From the NCBI RefSeq assembly GCF_001720485.1, contig NZ_CP017114.1, forward strand, positions 2,976,001 through 3,040,000: a stretch of 64,000 nucleotides of DNA, given 5' to 3'. Position numbers and translations under genes: made by a program. Origin of the DNA: Cobetia marina (GTDB lineage Bacteria; Pseudomonadota; Gammaproteobacteria; Pseudomonadales; Halomonadaceae). Of the stretch, positions 54,724 through 63,564 are shown one piece after another; position 1 is the first letter of the stretch, and every line of letters starts with the position of its first letter. The notes beneath the pieces were generated by a model. It did no database searches and was not told where the DNA came from. It saw only the letters and a list, made by a program, of their open reading frames with translations.

Positions 54724-54762
54724 CCAGAAGACCCCCGACGGATTCCGTCGGGGGTCTTCTGG
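54724..54762 (+). terminator. terminator of pqiABC
   Basis: Perfect 17-bp stem (54724-54740 with 54746-54762), loop of 5 nt, right arm including gggggtcttct. Strong, 46 bp past pqiC. Confidence 0.82.
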
Positions 54763-54868
54763 TCTGGCGACTATTGCGCAGAGCGATCGAGGGAAACGTT
54801 TGAGAGAACTCATCGAGCCGCGCCTGTCGACGCTCTTCGTCTCCGCCTGACCGCTCGGCTATCTGGCC

Positions 54869-55408
54869 TCAGCCCTGCTGTGGCAGTACCAGCTCACCGT
54901 CACGAATCTCGAAGCGCTTCACATCCGGCTTGTCTTCAAGACGCACGGTGCGAGTCTCGTCGCCCATGTCGACCTTGACGTCATAACCCACCACCTTGTC
55001 GCTGGCATCCTGCACTGTCTCGCAGCGCTGCTCGGTCGTGGTGTAGGTATCGCCCTTCTTCATCTGTCCCTGGATCTGATTGCCGGCATAGCCGCCACCC
55101 ACGGCACCCGCGGCGGTCAATACCTTCTTGCCGTTGCCACCGCCGAATTGATTGCCCACCACGCCTCCGACGATCGCACCGACGGCAGTGCCGACGACAT
55201 TGTGGGTATCCTTGCTGGGCGCCTGATGGGTCACGGTCTCGTTGTGGCATACCTGACGCGGGGTGGTCACGGTTTCCGTCACCGCATCCACCGCCACGAT
55301 ATCGGCGTATTCAGGGCCTGAGTTGCTGGCCGTATAGCTGCCGATCGCCACTCCACCACCAATGCCCAGTGCAGCAACGATCGCGCCAATCAGGATGGAC
55401 TTGTTCAT
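54869..55408 (-). CDS. glycine-zipper 2TM domain envelope protein
   Basis: 179 residues: an N-terminal hydrophobic segment (SILIGAIVAALGIGGGVAIG) and a central glycine-zipper domain (VVGTAVGAIVGGVVGNQFGGGNG then AAGAVGGGYAGNQIQG). The C-terminal part has two cysteines (RQVCHNET, EQRCETVQ). It resembles SlyB/17-kDa surface antigen-type outer-membrane proteins but keeps an uncleaved-looking anchor. GAGGAG precedes ATG 55408. Confidence 0.85.
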   Translation of the reverse strand: MNKSILIGAIVAALGIGGGVAIGSYTASNSGPEYADIVAVDAVTETVTTPRQVCHNETVTHQAPSKDTHNVVGTAVGAIVGGVVGNQFGGGNGKKVLTAAGAVGGGYAGNQIQGQMKKGDTYTTTEQRCETVQDASDKVVGYDVKVDMGDETRTVRLEDKPDVKRFEIRDGELVLPQQG

Positions 55409-55717
55409 GCGTGTTCTCCTCACCGAATAGTGTTGCAGCCTGGCTCGTCGGCCAGTCAGCCATGCCCCTGGATAACACTTGAGGGGCGTGCCGCTGCGTT
55501 CGGAGAGTAATCTAACACTGTTCGATAAACTCGGTAATGTGGCAACTTCACCACCCGGCTGTCTCAAGAAAGCAACAACCAGCCCGATAACGGCATATCG
55601 ACGCTAGAAGATGCCGCTATTATGCAAATATTCTAAACAATTGAATATCCGGGCCTCGATTCGAAAGACTCAAGCAGCCAGGCATGCTCGGCCCCCTTCC
55701 AGCAGGGGTTCAGGTCG
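55409..55717. other. AT-rich spacer with an inverted repeat
   Basis: 309 bp between two minus-strand genes. The AT-rich core near 55570-55650 contains ATATTC-N9-GAATAT (55628-55648). It may hold the promoter of the glycine-zipper gene; no gene is seen. Confidence 0.45.
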
Positions 55718-56326
55718 TCAGTCCCGCTGCGTCGCGGTGATGGAGACAGCCTCGTCATTGCAGAACTGGACACGAACATCTCCCCACCAGCTGAGCAGGC
55801 GACATGACTGATTGTCGGCGATGGTCTCGCTGACATCACTGGGCTTGCCCAGCAGGGACACCGCCTGAGACTCACTCATGCCTTCCACCAGATAGCCATC
55901 ATCGATGGCCGAGCGAATCCGGTATTGGCGCTGGCTCTCCTGACGGGCCGCCAGAGTCCGCTGCTTTTCGCGCTCGAGACGCTCCGCGGTGGCGTCTTCC
56001 TCCAGATCTGCCGGCCCGTCTTGCGCAGCGGGTACCACCGTCAGGGAGTCATCCAGCGCCACCGGCGCATCCCCTTGATGACAGGGCTGCTGCTGCCAGG
56101 TGGGGACACCGTCGAGCATGCAGCGATAGATGCTGTTGCCGGCCTTGGCAGCCGTTGGCAAGGCCGGCGCCACAGCTGGCGCGGCGGCACTGGCCTGGCC
56201 GGCATTCACATCACCGTCCTGCGTCGTTGCAGGAGCCGCCAGTGTCATCTCTGCCGTCAACAAGGCTGCGGTCATGAACAGGCACTGCCAGAGACGCCCC
56301 GCGCGTCCACCACTCGTATCGATCAT
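55718..56326 (-). CDS. exported DUF4124-like hypothetical protein
   Basis: 202 residues: signal peptide (LWQCLFMTAALLTAEMTLAA), an Ala/Pro-rich linker, a DUF4124-like motif IYRCMLDGVPTWQQQPC (~75-91), a charged helix (DLEEDATAERLEREKQRTLAARQESQ) and a C-terminal domain (YLVEGMSESQAVSLLGKPSDV) resembling the SmpA/BamE-like start motif. Function unknown. GGAG lies nine bases before ATG 56326. Confidence 0.7.
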   Translation of the reverse strand: MIDTSGGRAGRLWQCLFMTAALLTAEMTLAAPATTQDGDVNAGQASAAAPAVAPALPTAAKAGNSIYRCMLDGVPTWQQQPCHQGDAPVALDDSLTVVPAAQDGPADLEEDATAERLEREKQRTLAARQESQRQYRIRSAIDDGYLVEGMSESQAVSLLGKPSDVSETIADNQSCRLLSWWGDVRVQFCNDEAVSITATQRD

Positions 56327-56423
56327 CAATCTCAATCTCCGGAATACGCAGAAAGGGTCTTGCCACCGGGCTGCCCGGGCACGGCCATGGAAGTGGCGCG
56401 ACCGTCATCGGGAGCGGTGCGAT

Positions 56424-57728
56424 TCAAGGACGTTTGTAGCCATAGCATCCAGTCCCGGCGACATGGGAGCTACCTTCGCCGTGAGTGTCCTGCTGTCGCG
56501 TCTCGCGCTGGGAGCCCTCCACACAGAGGCGCATCTCTGACGAGGATGACGCAGGACTCGGCATCGGGGCGGTGGCTTTTGCTGTCGCCGGGATATCGGC
56601 CGCGTCGGTCTGGCTGCGGGGTTCATCCAGCATGTCCCAGGCCGTCACCACCCGATTGCGACCGGTACGCTTGGCACGATACATCGCCTGGTCCGCACGA
56701 CGGATCAGCTCCGGCAGCAAGGACTCGGCTGCCGTGGCCGGCCCTCCCTGGGCCACGCCGATACTAACCGTGACCCGCAGCAGCTTGCCATTGTTCAATA
56801 CGAAGGCGCGTCCGTTGATGGACTGCAGCAGCCGGTCGGCCGCGTGTCGCAACCCCTGGCGATCATTGCTGGGGCACAATGCCACGAACTCCTCGCCCCC
56901 CTGGCGACAGAGCAGATCACTGCCGCGCAGGTGATGACTCAGACGGCGTGTCAGCTCCACCAGCACATCGTCACCGCTGGCGTGCCCATGCGTGTCATTG
57001 ATCGTCTTGAAGTGATCCACGTCGATCATCAACACCCCCAGCCCGTCCTCCTGAAGCATGCGTGCGCCCTCCTCCCTGAGCGCAAGCCGCGAGAGGGCCC
57101 CCGTCAGCTGATCATGGCGCAATTCCCGCAGATAGCGCTTCTCGCGCCGCTCGGATTCCCACCCCATCTCGATGGCCACCAGGCCGATGAAGGTGACACA
57201 GATCACGAGATTGACGATGCTGGCCGTGGCCATGAACTCATAGGAGCCGATGTAGACAGGCCCCGGCAGGGATTGGGCGATCAGATAGAAGATCAGCAGG
57301 CCGCCACTGGTCAGGAGACGTGTGATCCGCGCCATCGGCGCGATGCAGATGAAGAAGATCGACAGGATGTGGTAGTACTCGAATCCCGCACCCACGCCGA
57401 ACTGGTGCTCCCACCATGACGCCTTGAGCGATACCGGCACGACCAGCAGCAGCAACGCGGTCTGCAGGTGTCCCCTGCGATGCAGGATGATGGAAGCCAC
57501 GGTGAGCAAGGTCCCGACCACCTGGGCGACGACGGGCTGCGGGTAGGGCTGCATGCTGAGCAGGGCGAAATAGCCGATGTGGCAACCCAGCGCACTGATG
57601 TAGCACCACATGAACAATTGATAGAGCCCGGCATGCCGCTCAGCCAGCCCTCCTGGAGCCGGCCAACGCCACTTCACCCCAGCCAGACCGGTCCTCTCCC
57701 CGGCCCGACGGCGATCAGGTTTCGCCAT
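56424..57728 (-). CDS. membrane diguanylate cyclase (GGDEF)
   Basis: 434 residues: six N-terminal helices (~30-205) and a GGDEF domain (~220-370). The active site is RQGGEEFVAL (GGEEF, catalytically competent), with an inhibitory RxxD site (RGSD) five residues before it. LMIDVDHFKTINDTHGHASGD carries the metal and substrate residues. It makes cyclic di-GMP and is probably feedback-inhibited. The C-terminal ~60 residues are low-complexity. AGGAAGG precedes ATG 57728. Confidence 0.92.
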   Translation of the reverse strand: MAKPDRRRAGERTGLAGVKWRWPAPGGLAERHAGLYQLFMWCYISALGCHIGYFALLSMQPYPQPVVAQVVGTLLTVASIILHRRGHLQTALLLLVVPVSLKASWWEHQFGVGAGFEYYHILSIFFICIAPMARITRLLTSGGLLIFYLIAQSLPGPVYIGSYEFMATASIVNLVICVTFIGLVAIEMGWESERREKRYLRELRHDQLTGALSRLALREEGARMLQEDGLGVLMIDVDHFKTINDTHGHASGDDVLVELTRRLSHHLRGSDLLCRQGGEEFVALCPSNDRQGLRHAADRLLQSINGRAFVLNNGKLLRVTVSIGVAQGGPATAAESLLPELIRRADQAMYRAKRTGRNRVVTAWDMLDEPRSQTDAADIPATAKATAPMPSPASSSSEMRLCVEGSQRETRQQDTHGEGSSHVAGTGCYGYKRP

Positions 57729-58110
57729 GATTCCTTCCTCTTTGAACTGACACCTTCCATGTGTCCCGTGTGAGAATCTCATACCGTCTGAATGCTCCCA
57801 GTCTACCTCACGTTCGAGTGTGAAACGTGATGGCGACAGTCCATGCGCGTCATTCAAGGCATGCAGGAAAGGGGGCATAACGTGACATAACGTCGCCGTT
57901 TGACGCGGGAAAGGCATATGGACGTGCCAAGTCTTCGTTGTTGGCGTTTGCGCCAGGGGCCACATCTCGTAGAAGATTTCAGGCAAGAGTGTGAGTGAGG
58001 TGCCATCACCTGCAAATGGCAGCCTGATACTCCTGCATGACAGCCAGCCTGATCACGTCTCGCCGACAGGCGCCGCAATCCGATGCCGCCCACCTCAAAT
58101 GCCATCCCTC

Positions 58111-58154
58111 TTCCGCACGATGTCCATCCCCCTTCCGCACGTTGTCCATCCCCC
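58111..58154. repeat. 22-bp tandem repeat, two copies
   Basis: Units 58111-58132 and 58133-58154 differ at one base (cacgatg versus cacgttg). Non-coding. Confidence 0.85.
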
Positions 58155-58385
58155 TCGACATGACCTGGCCGCGCATTGAATGCGGCCCATTATCCGGTGA
58201 GGCTGCATGGCGCATCAACCACGGTGGATGCCACGGGGCCGCGCAATGCTCGACGCTCATGCGCGGCGACGCTTGCCTTGGCAGCGCCCTTCGGATTAGG
58301 GATGATGAGGGCCATCAGTGATACGCCTGACTGCCGGGCTGGAGCAGCACGACCACAAGGTCCTGCCTCCCGCCACCATCCTTGC

Positions 58386-58411
58386 CCGTTTCCCCCGCCA
58401 GGGGGCAACGG
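58386..58411 (+). promoter_or_regulatory. hairpin in the 5' leader of the 58437 gene
   Basis: Inner stem ccccc/ggggg (58392-58396, 58401-58405) with loop gcca, and outer ccgtt/aacgg arms. It ends 12 bases before the AGAGAG ribosome site and could attenuate or modulate translation. Confidence 0.3.
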
Positions 58412-58436
58412 CCTTCATGCAACAAGAGAGTATTCA

Positions 58437-58937
58437 ATGGACGCGACCACTCTGACGCGCGATTTCCACCTGTGGCAGCGTTTCTCCAAGCAGGATCGTC
58501 TCGAGCGCGAACACCGTGCTGCCCGTCGCAAGATTGCCGAAGCCGGCACCATGGCGACCCGCATGATTCAGGCCTACCAGAGCATGGCGGCCAAGGGTGC
58601 CTCGGAAAACGCCTGCTACCGCACGATCTACAAGCACAAGGATGCCCAGGGGGATGTCCTGGTGCGCGAAGGTTGGCTGAAAGTCCGCCGGATCGTCGCC
58701 GAAGGCGGCACTACCCGTCTGCGTGGCACGCTGATCACCACCTTCAGTCTGGCAGATGGCGAGCGGGAGCCTGCCGATGCCGAGGTGGAGAAGCTGACGC
58801 TGGAGGTCTATGACGAGATCGTGGCCGGGACTCGCATGAAGCTCGCCTGCAAGGTCGATCGCTGCGATGGCGAGGGTCAGACGGACTTCATCACCTTCCT
58901 GGACTCGGTGCGCGGCGACTTGAAAGAGTGGCTGTGA
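58437..58937 (+). CDS. conserved-looking hypothetical cytosolic protein
   Basis: 166 residues, no signal or membrane segment. A helical, basic N-terminal half (RLEREHRAARRKIAEAG, TRMIQAYQSMAAKGASE) is followed by a beta-rich half (REGWLKVRRIVAEGGTTRLRG, LTLEVYDEIVAGTRMKLACKVD). The coding bias matches its neighbours. I do not recognise a family. ATG 58437 follows AGAGAG. Confidence 0.6.
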   Translation: MDATTLTRDFHLWQRFSKQDRLEREHRAARRKIAEAGTMATRMIQAYQSMAAKGASENACYRTIYKHKDAQGDVLVREGWLKVRRIVAEGGTTRLRGTLITTFSLADGEREPADAEVEKLTLEVYDEIVAGTRMKLACKVDRCDGEGQTDFITFLDSVRGDLKEWL

Positions 58938-58951
58938 TGCCGTGAGCATGC

Positions 58952-59034
58952 TGGCATCAGGGCCCAGACATCAGGGCTTGGCATAAGGGCCCTGGCATAA
59001 GAGCCCTGGCATAAGAGCTCTGGCATAAGGACTT
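58952..59034. repeat. 14-bp tandem repeat, about six units
   Basis: Units based on tggcataagagccc: near-identical copies at 58979-58992, 58993-59006 and 59007-59020, a half-diverged one at 59021-59034, and decayed copies at 58952-58965 and 58966-58978. It begins 15 bp after the stop of the preceding gene. Confidence 0.88.
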
Positions 59035-59135
59035 CGACATGAGGGCTCTGAAACGGAGCCAGCGGCGCATTGTTGCCAATCCGGAACAACAGCTGGGCCT
59101 GCTGACGCGGTGATGAGCTCACTGCCCCCTGCATG

Positions 59136-59181
59136 AACAAGGCACGACGTGATTCCTGAGCCGGGAGGACGCCGTGCCTTG
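59136..59181. terminator. possible terminator with long loop
   Basis: 10-bp perfect stem acaaggcacg/cgtgccttgt separated by 26 nt. It could end transcription from the 58437 gene; the long loop makes this uncertain. Confidence 0.35.
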
Positions 59182-59454
59182 TCACATCCGGCTGTCATTC
59201 AGCGCAGGATCTTTCACACCTCCCGCCCCATCCGGCTTTCTTGCCAGTCACTTCGCCTCTGTCCCATCCTGCTCGCCTGCTGCCAGACAGCGTCTTTCCG
59301 CGCGCCAGTCACACGCCCGCCTCTCGAGCGGGGCCTTGCATCAGTGGTTGCGACAACAGCAACAAGTCGTTACTCCCGGTGCAGGAAACTCCCTTGATCA
59401 GCGTGACTCTCATCTTGCAGACGCTCATCGTTCATCAAGTATCGGAGTCATTCC

Positions 59455-60069
59455 ATGAATGCCATCGCCCCATCTGCCTATCACACCCTCGAAGTGAAAC
59501 CGCTTGAACAGGTCACCACCTCACGCCTGCCTCTCCAGCCTCTGGGCGACATCAACATGGACAGCCCCGCCAGCGAACTGCTGACCGATTTCTCGGTGAC
59601 CGCGGGTCGCAGCATCCAGGGGAGCGCCTCCATCGGTCAGGCGCTGGCGACCATGAAACAGGCAGGCGTGCGTCTTCTGCTGGTGCATGATCACGACGGC
59701 ACCTTCACCGGCGTCGTCACCTCCCGCGAGCTACAAGGCGGGCGCGTGGTGATGCGGGCCATGACACGCTTCGATGTGCAGCGTGATGAAGTCACCGTCG
59801 ACATGGTGCAGGTGCCACGCGCCGAGCTGCACGGCATTGCCCTGTCAGTGCTCAAGCGCGCCAGGGTGGGCGATCTGGTCGAGACCCTGCGTCAGAGCGG
59901 AGAATCCCACCTGCTGGTCACGGAAGAGGACAGCGATGGCCACCCCTGCATCCGTGGTTTGATCGCGGCATCTCGTGTCGGGCAGGCCCTCGGACTCCAC
60001 CTTGAGCATCCCCCGGAAGCCCGCAGCTTTGCCGACATCTGCCGGGCGGTACTTGGCAAGTACGAGTGA
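59455..60069 (+). CDS. CBS domain protein
   Basis: 204 residues with two CBS motifs: SIGQALATMKQAGVRLLLVHDHDGTFTGVVTSRELQ (~60-95) and VGDLVETLRQSGESHLLVTEEDSDGHPCIRGLIAASR (~138-174). There is no attached catalytic or transport domain. Stand-alone CBS pairs usually bind adenine nucleotides and sense energy state. The ATG at 59455 follows GGAG. Confidence 0.82.
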   Translation: MNAIAPSAYHTLEVKPLEQVTTSRLPLQPLGDINMDSPASELLTDFSVTAGRSIQGSASIGQALATMKQAGVRLLLVHDHDGTFTGVVTSRELQGGRVVMRAMTRFDVQRDEVTVDMVQVPRAELHGIALSVLKRARVGDLVETLRQSGESHLLVTEEDSDGHPCIRGLIAASRVGQALGLHLEHPPEARSFADICRAVLGKYE

Positions 60070-60288
60070 CATGAGCACTTGGCACCAGACGCCTCAGCCC
60101 TTGTCATCAAAGACGCCCATGAATCCAGCGACAGGTTGCATAGATCACTGCGCCAAGGCGCTGGATTCAGGAAATCCTCGACAGGACGGCGTATGATATA
60201 GTCGACAGATATCGCTTCAACGCCATCCAACCCGTCTGGCGACCCGCCACTGAAAAGAGGCCAGAAGCTGCCAGAGAGGATTCCCGCC

Positions 60289-60909
60289 ATGCCCTTGAGC
60301 TCATTGCGTAATCAACTGTTCAAGCAACGCCACGTCGAGGTGCTTGTCATCAAGCAGATCGACGGCGAACTGTTGCACGTCTGTGGCGTGGGTGTCCTGG
60401 AAGGGTCTGGCAGCGTCAACCACAAGCGACGTGAACTGTCCCGCGACAACCACGCCTTCCCGGTGCGCATGCATGAAGGCAACCAGGTCCTTCAACCCCA
60501 GGACTTCAATCGTCTGGTGTTGCTGGAAGAGGTACAGCTTCATCCTCGGGGCTGCCGTCCCAGGGAAGCCGTATCGCTGGAGGTGGAGGGCCACCGCTAC
60601 CGCGTCGCCCATACCCCGATGCGTTGCTGGCACTTCAAGGGCCTGTTGAAGATCGAGCGTACCCAGCAGGGCCTGCTGCTGAGTACCGAGGACATGTCCC
60701 TGATTCGTGCCAAGGCGCTGCGTCGTCCCGCTGCCTCGTCGACCAGCAGCGTCTCGCCTGATCGCACGTCGTCGCTTTCCTCATGGCGCAACGGTGACAC
60801 CAGGTCACGTACCGGGCAGCAAGGGCAGGGAACTGGCACCACGCCACGCAAGACTCCGCTTGAGCTCTACCCCGGGGCTCGCGAGCTGGAGCTCGAGCCG
60901 AAATACTGA
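60289..60909 (+). CDS. hypothetical cytosolic protein with disordered tail
   Basis: 206 residues. Residues 1-140 look folded (VEVLVIKQIDGELLHVCGVGV, RVAHTPMRCWHFKGLLKIERT, GLLLSTEDMSLIRAKAL). Residues ~145-190 are Ser/Thr/Arg/Gly-rich and probably disordered. No family is recognised. AGAGAGGA precedes the ATG, and a strong terminator follows. Confidence 0.6.
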   Translation: MPLSSLRNQLFKQRHVEVLVIKQIDGELLHVCGVGVLEGSGSVNHKRRELSRDNHAFPVRMHEGNQVLQPQDFNRLVLLEEVQLHPRGCRPREAVSLEVEGHRYRVAHTPMRCWHFKGLLKIERTQQGLLLSTEDMSLIRAKALRRPAASSTSSVSPDRTSSLSSWRNGDTRSRTGQQGQGTGTTPRKTPLELYPGARELELEPKY

Positions 60910-60937
60910 GCCCCTCTCTGCAACCCGCCTTATCTCA

Positions 60938-60967
60938 CAAGACGCCCAGCCTCTGCTGGGCGTCTTG
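60938..60967 (+). terminator. terminator after the 60289 gene
   Basis: Perfect 13-bp stem (caagacgcccagc with gctgggcgtcttg) and a 4-nt loop, 28 bp past the stop. Confidence 0.8.
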
Positions 60968-61172
60968 CGTCGTGGATGCCAGATCGTGAATGGCAGGTCG
61001 TTCATTGCACGGCGTGCCTTGCATCATGGGTATTGCATATTGGTCGGAACCCGCAAGACAGTGCGGGAGGATGACGGTATTCTCGCAGAACTGTCCAAGC
61101 GTTCAGGAGGTTCACTGCCCCTGTCCGCCCGCGTATTCATGACTCTCCTTCACTTCAGGATAGGCCTGCCTC

Positions 61173-62372
61173 ATGCGCCGAATGTCCGTCCCGCTGTTTC
61201 TGCTCATCCTGATACTGGTCGCCCTCAATCTACGACCGGCGCTGTCCTCGCTGGCCCCCCTGCTGGATCGCATCACGCAGGATCTTGGCCTGAGCACACT
61301 GGCCGCCGGCCTGCTGACGACTCTGCCGGTGATATGCCTGGGACTGTTCGCGCCACTGGCACCCCGCCTGGCGGGGCGACTGGGGGCGGAGCGTACCTTG
61401 AGTCTGGCGCTTGTCATCCTGGGAATCGCCTTGTGGCTGCGCGCCAGCGACCTGACCCTCCTTCTCTATCTGGGGACCTTGCTGTGCGGTGGCAGTATCG
61501 GTATCGCGGGCACCCTGTTGCCCGCCATCGTCAAGCGCGAACATCCCGAGCGCGCTGACCTGTTCACCGGTGTCTACACCATGGCGCTATGCCTTGGCGC
61601 CGCCCTTGCCGCAGGGCTCAGTGTGCCGCTGGCCAACTGGCTGGACAGCTGGCAGGCCTCTTTGAGCTGCTGGGCATTGCTGGTGGTGATCGCCCTACCG
61701 GTCTGGCGTCTGAGCATGCCGCACCCCTGGCCTCGGCGCCTGCCGGCCGGTCAACATGACGCGCCACGCCTGTGGCACCTGCCACTGGCACGACAGATCA
61801 CCTTCTTCATGGGCTGCCAGTCATCACTGGCGTATATCGTCTTCGGCTGGCTTCCGTTTCTGTTGCAACAACGTGGCTTGAGCGATGTCGAGGCCGGCTG
61901 GCTGATGGCCGCCTCGGTGATGGCCCAGGTACTCACTGCCCTGCTGGCGCCGGTGATCGGGCGCATGGGACGGGATCAGCGTCCCGCCATCCTGCTGCTG
62001 CTTGCCTGTTCGGCGGTCGGCTTGCTCGGCCTGATGGTCGGCCCGCTGTCACTGCGCTGGCTGTTCGCCGTACTGCTGGGCTTTGGTCAAGGAGGCAGCT
62101 TCTCGATGGCGCTGACCTTGCTGGTACTGCGCAGCAACGACGCTCGCCTGGCCGGGGCGCTGTCGGGAATGGCGCAAGGCACCGGCTACATGCTGGCGGC
62201 GCTCGGCCCGCTGGCGGTGGGCATACTGCTTGAATTCACCAATGACCTTGACGTGATCGCCTCGCTGTTCGCGCTGATTCTCATCGCCGCCGCAGCGCTG
62301 GGTCTCAAGGTCGGGAGACGTCAGCGCATCTGTCTGCGCGATGATGGCAGCCCCGAGGTCATCGACGGCTGA
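61173..62372 (+). CDS. CynX/NimT-family MFS transporter
   Basis: 399 residues, twelve helices. The N-terminal LVALNLRPALSSLAPLLDRI and PLAPRLAGRLGAERTL are typical of the CynX/NimT (cyanate, 2-nitroimidazole) MFS branch, as are GIAGTLLPAIVKREHPERADLFTGVYT and FGQGGSFSMALTLLVLRS. No cyn genes are adjacent, so the substrate is open. An AGGATAGG-like site lies upstream of ATG 61173; a second ATG three codons later is possible. Confidence 0.88.
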   Translation: MRRMSVPLFLLILILVALNLRPALSSLAPLLDRITQDLGLSTLAAGLLTTLPVICLGLFAPLAPRLAGRLGAERTLSLALVILGIALWLRASDLTLLLYLGTLLCGGSIGIAGTLLPAIVKREHPERADLFTGVYTMALCLGAALAAGLSVPLANWLDSWQASLSCWALLVVIALPVWRLSMPHPWPRRLPAGQHDAPRLWHLPLARQITFFMGCQSSLAYIVFGWLPFLLQQRGLSDVEAGWLMAASVMAQVLTALLAPVIGRMGRDQRPAILLLLACSAVGLLGLMVGPLSLRWLFAVLLGFGQGGSFSMALTLLVLRSNDARLAGALSGMAQGTGYMLAALGPLAVGILLEFTNDLDVIASLFALILIAAAALGLKVGRRQRICLRDDGSPEVIDG

Positions 62373-62790
62373 GTCCTCTGCTGCGCATTCTTCATCTCTT
62401 CCCTACCCCGCCCTTTTGCCCAAGCGGTTGCACGCGCTGACGTGATGTTCGAGCGTGCGCCCGGCGAGGCCTGTTGACGCGAGCGTCCCGCTCCGGCATT
62501 CACACGCTGACGTGCTGATGTCAGCCTGCCTGATATCGACCAGACCTGTCATGCACCTCCAAGTGATAGATTCTATCGATTCAACAATTACGATTAATTT
62601 ATATATTCCGAATGTCTCATTTGGATTATTCCTGCCTGACCCTACCCTCTGAACTCGCGTAGTAAGACAACGTACTTCACGGTACCTACTTCGCGGCACG
62701 TACTTCACAACAACAAGCTCACACTCAGAGGTGAAAGCCCATGTCCTGCCTCCGCAACAGACTGTCCTCCTCAGGCTCGGGAGATATCAC
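62373..62790. promoter_or_regulatory. AT-rich promoter region of the DUF969/DUF979 operon
   Basis: 418 bp. A perfect palindrome GATAGA-T-TCTATC sits at 62565-62577, in an AT-rich tract (62560-62640), a likely operator near the promoter. To its right, 62667-62712 holds three imperfect ~15-bp repeats around tacttcacgg. No gene seen. Confidence 0.5.
62667..62712. repeat. imperfect ~15-bp tandem repeat, three copies
   Basis: acgtacttcacgg, tacctacttcgcggc and acgtacttcacaac follow each other in the leader of the DUF969 gene. Confidence 0.65.
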
Positions 62791-63564
62791 ATGTTGTCAT
62801 TGATCGGCGTCGCCATCATCGTGGTCGGTCTGGCACTGCGCTTGAACGCTCTGCTGGTGGTCCTGGTGGCAGGCTTTGCCTCGGGACTCGTGGCCGGCAT
62901 GACGCCCACCGAGATCCTCGGCGCCCTCGGCCAGGCCTTTACCGACAACCGCGCCGTGTCACTTTTCATCATCACCCTGCCGGTCATTGGCCTGCTGGAG
63001 CGCAATGGCCTGCGTGACCAGGCCGAGCATCTCGTGCAGAAGCTGCGTGCCGCCAGTGCCGGCCGCATCACCCTGAGCTACCTGCTGCTGCGCAAGGTGA
63101 CCAACGCCTTCGGGCTGCAGCTGGGTGGGCACCCGGCGATGATCCGTCCGCTGGTCGCGCCGATGTCGGTCGGTGCCGCCGAGCGCGACCTCTCCGAGGA
63201 AGCCGTGGCCTCCCCCCGCTTCAAGACCCTGAGCCAGCGCATCCGGGTACTCAATGCCGTCAGCGAGAACTTCGGCAACTTCTTCAGTCAGCTGATCTTT
63301 GTCGCCTCGGGCGGCCTGCTGCTGATCAAGAGCGTGCTGGACAAGAGCGGCACCAGCGTCAGTCTCGCGGACATGGCGCTCTATGCCATTCCTACCGCAC
63401 TCGTCTCGCTGGTCGTGGTCTTCATCCTGTGTCGCCGGCTGGACAAGCGCATCCAGCAGGAGCATCGACTGCTGCGCGAGGAGTATCCCGCCTCCCCTTT
63501 GCAGGCAACCCCCGCGTCAGCCCCTGACAGCTACACCACTCCCGTGACGGAGAGCCACTCATGA
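62791..63564 (+). CDS. DUF969 family membrane protein
   Basis: 257 residues, about six helices. Recognisable DUF969 features are the N-terminal LIGVAIIVVGLALRLNALLVVLVAG, FIITLPVIGLLERNGLRDQAEHL and GLQLGGHPAMIRPLVAPM, with SENFGNFFSQLIFVASGGLLLI. In other bacteria DUF969-DUF979 pairs often lie beside pyrrolidone-carboxyl peptidase genes and are thought to form one transporter. GGGAG precedes ATG 62791. Confidence 0.85.
   Translation: MLSLIGVAIIVVGLALRLNALLVVLVAGFASGLVAGMTPTEILGALGQAFTDNRAVSLFIITLPVIGLLERNGLRDQAEHLVQKLRAASAGRITLSYLLLRKVTNAFGLQLGGHPAMIRPLVAPMSVGAAERDLSEEAVASPRFKTLSQRIRVLNAVSENFGNFFSQLIFVASGGLLLIKSVLDKSGTSVSLADMALYAIPTALVSLVVVFILCRRLDKRIQQEHRLLREEYPASPLQATPASAPDSYTTPVTESHS

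Larger units (their letters stand above)
57729..58436. other. 708-bp gene-free spacer with a 22-bp repeat and a leader hairpin
   Basis: It lies between the divergent cyclase and the 58437 gene. It contains a 22-bp direct repeat (58111-58154) and a GC hairpin just before the ribosome site of the downstream gene. Short frames here have no ribosome sites or motifs. It is long enough to hide an unrecognised small RNA. Confidence 0.45.
58938..59454. other. repeat-bearing spacer before the CBS-domain gene
   Basis: 517 bp. The left part is a 14-bp tandem array (58952-59034), the middle has a long-looped hairpin (59136-59181), and the right part probably contains the promoter of the CBS gene. No credible gene. 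Confidence 0.55.

Noticed and set aside
58952..59034. Possible CRISPR array
   Set aside because: The 14-bp units are directly adjacent with no spacers and no cas genes; it is a simple tandem repeat. The same applies to 13985-14072.
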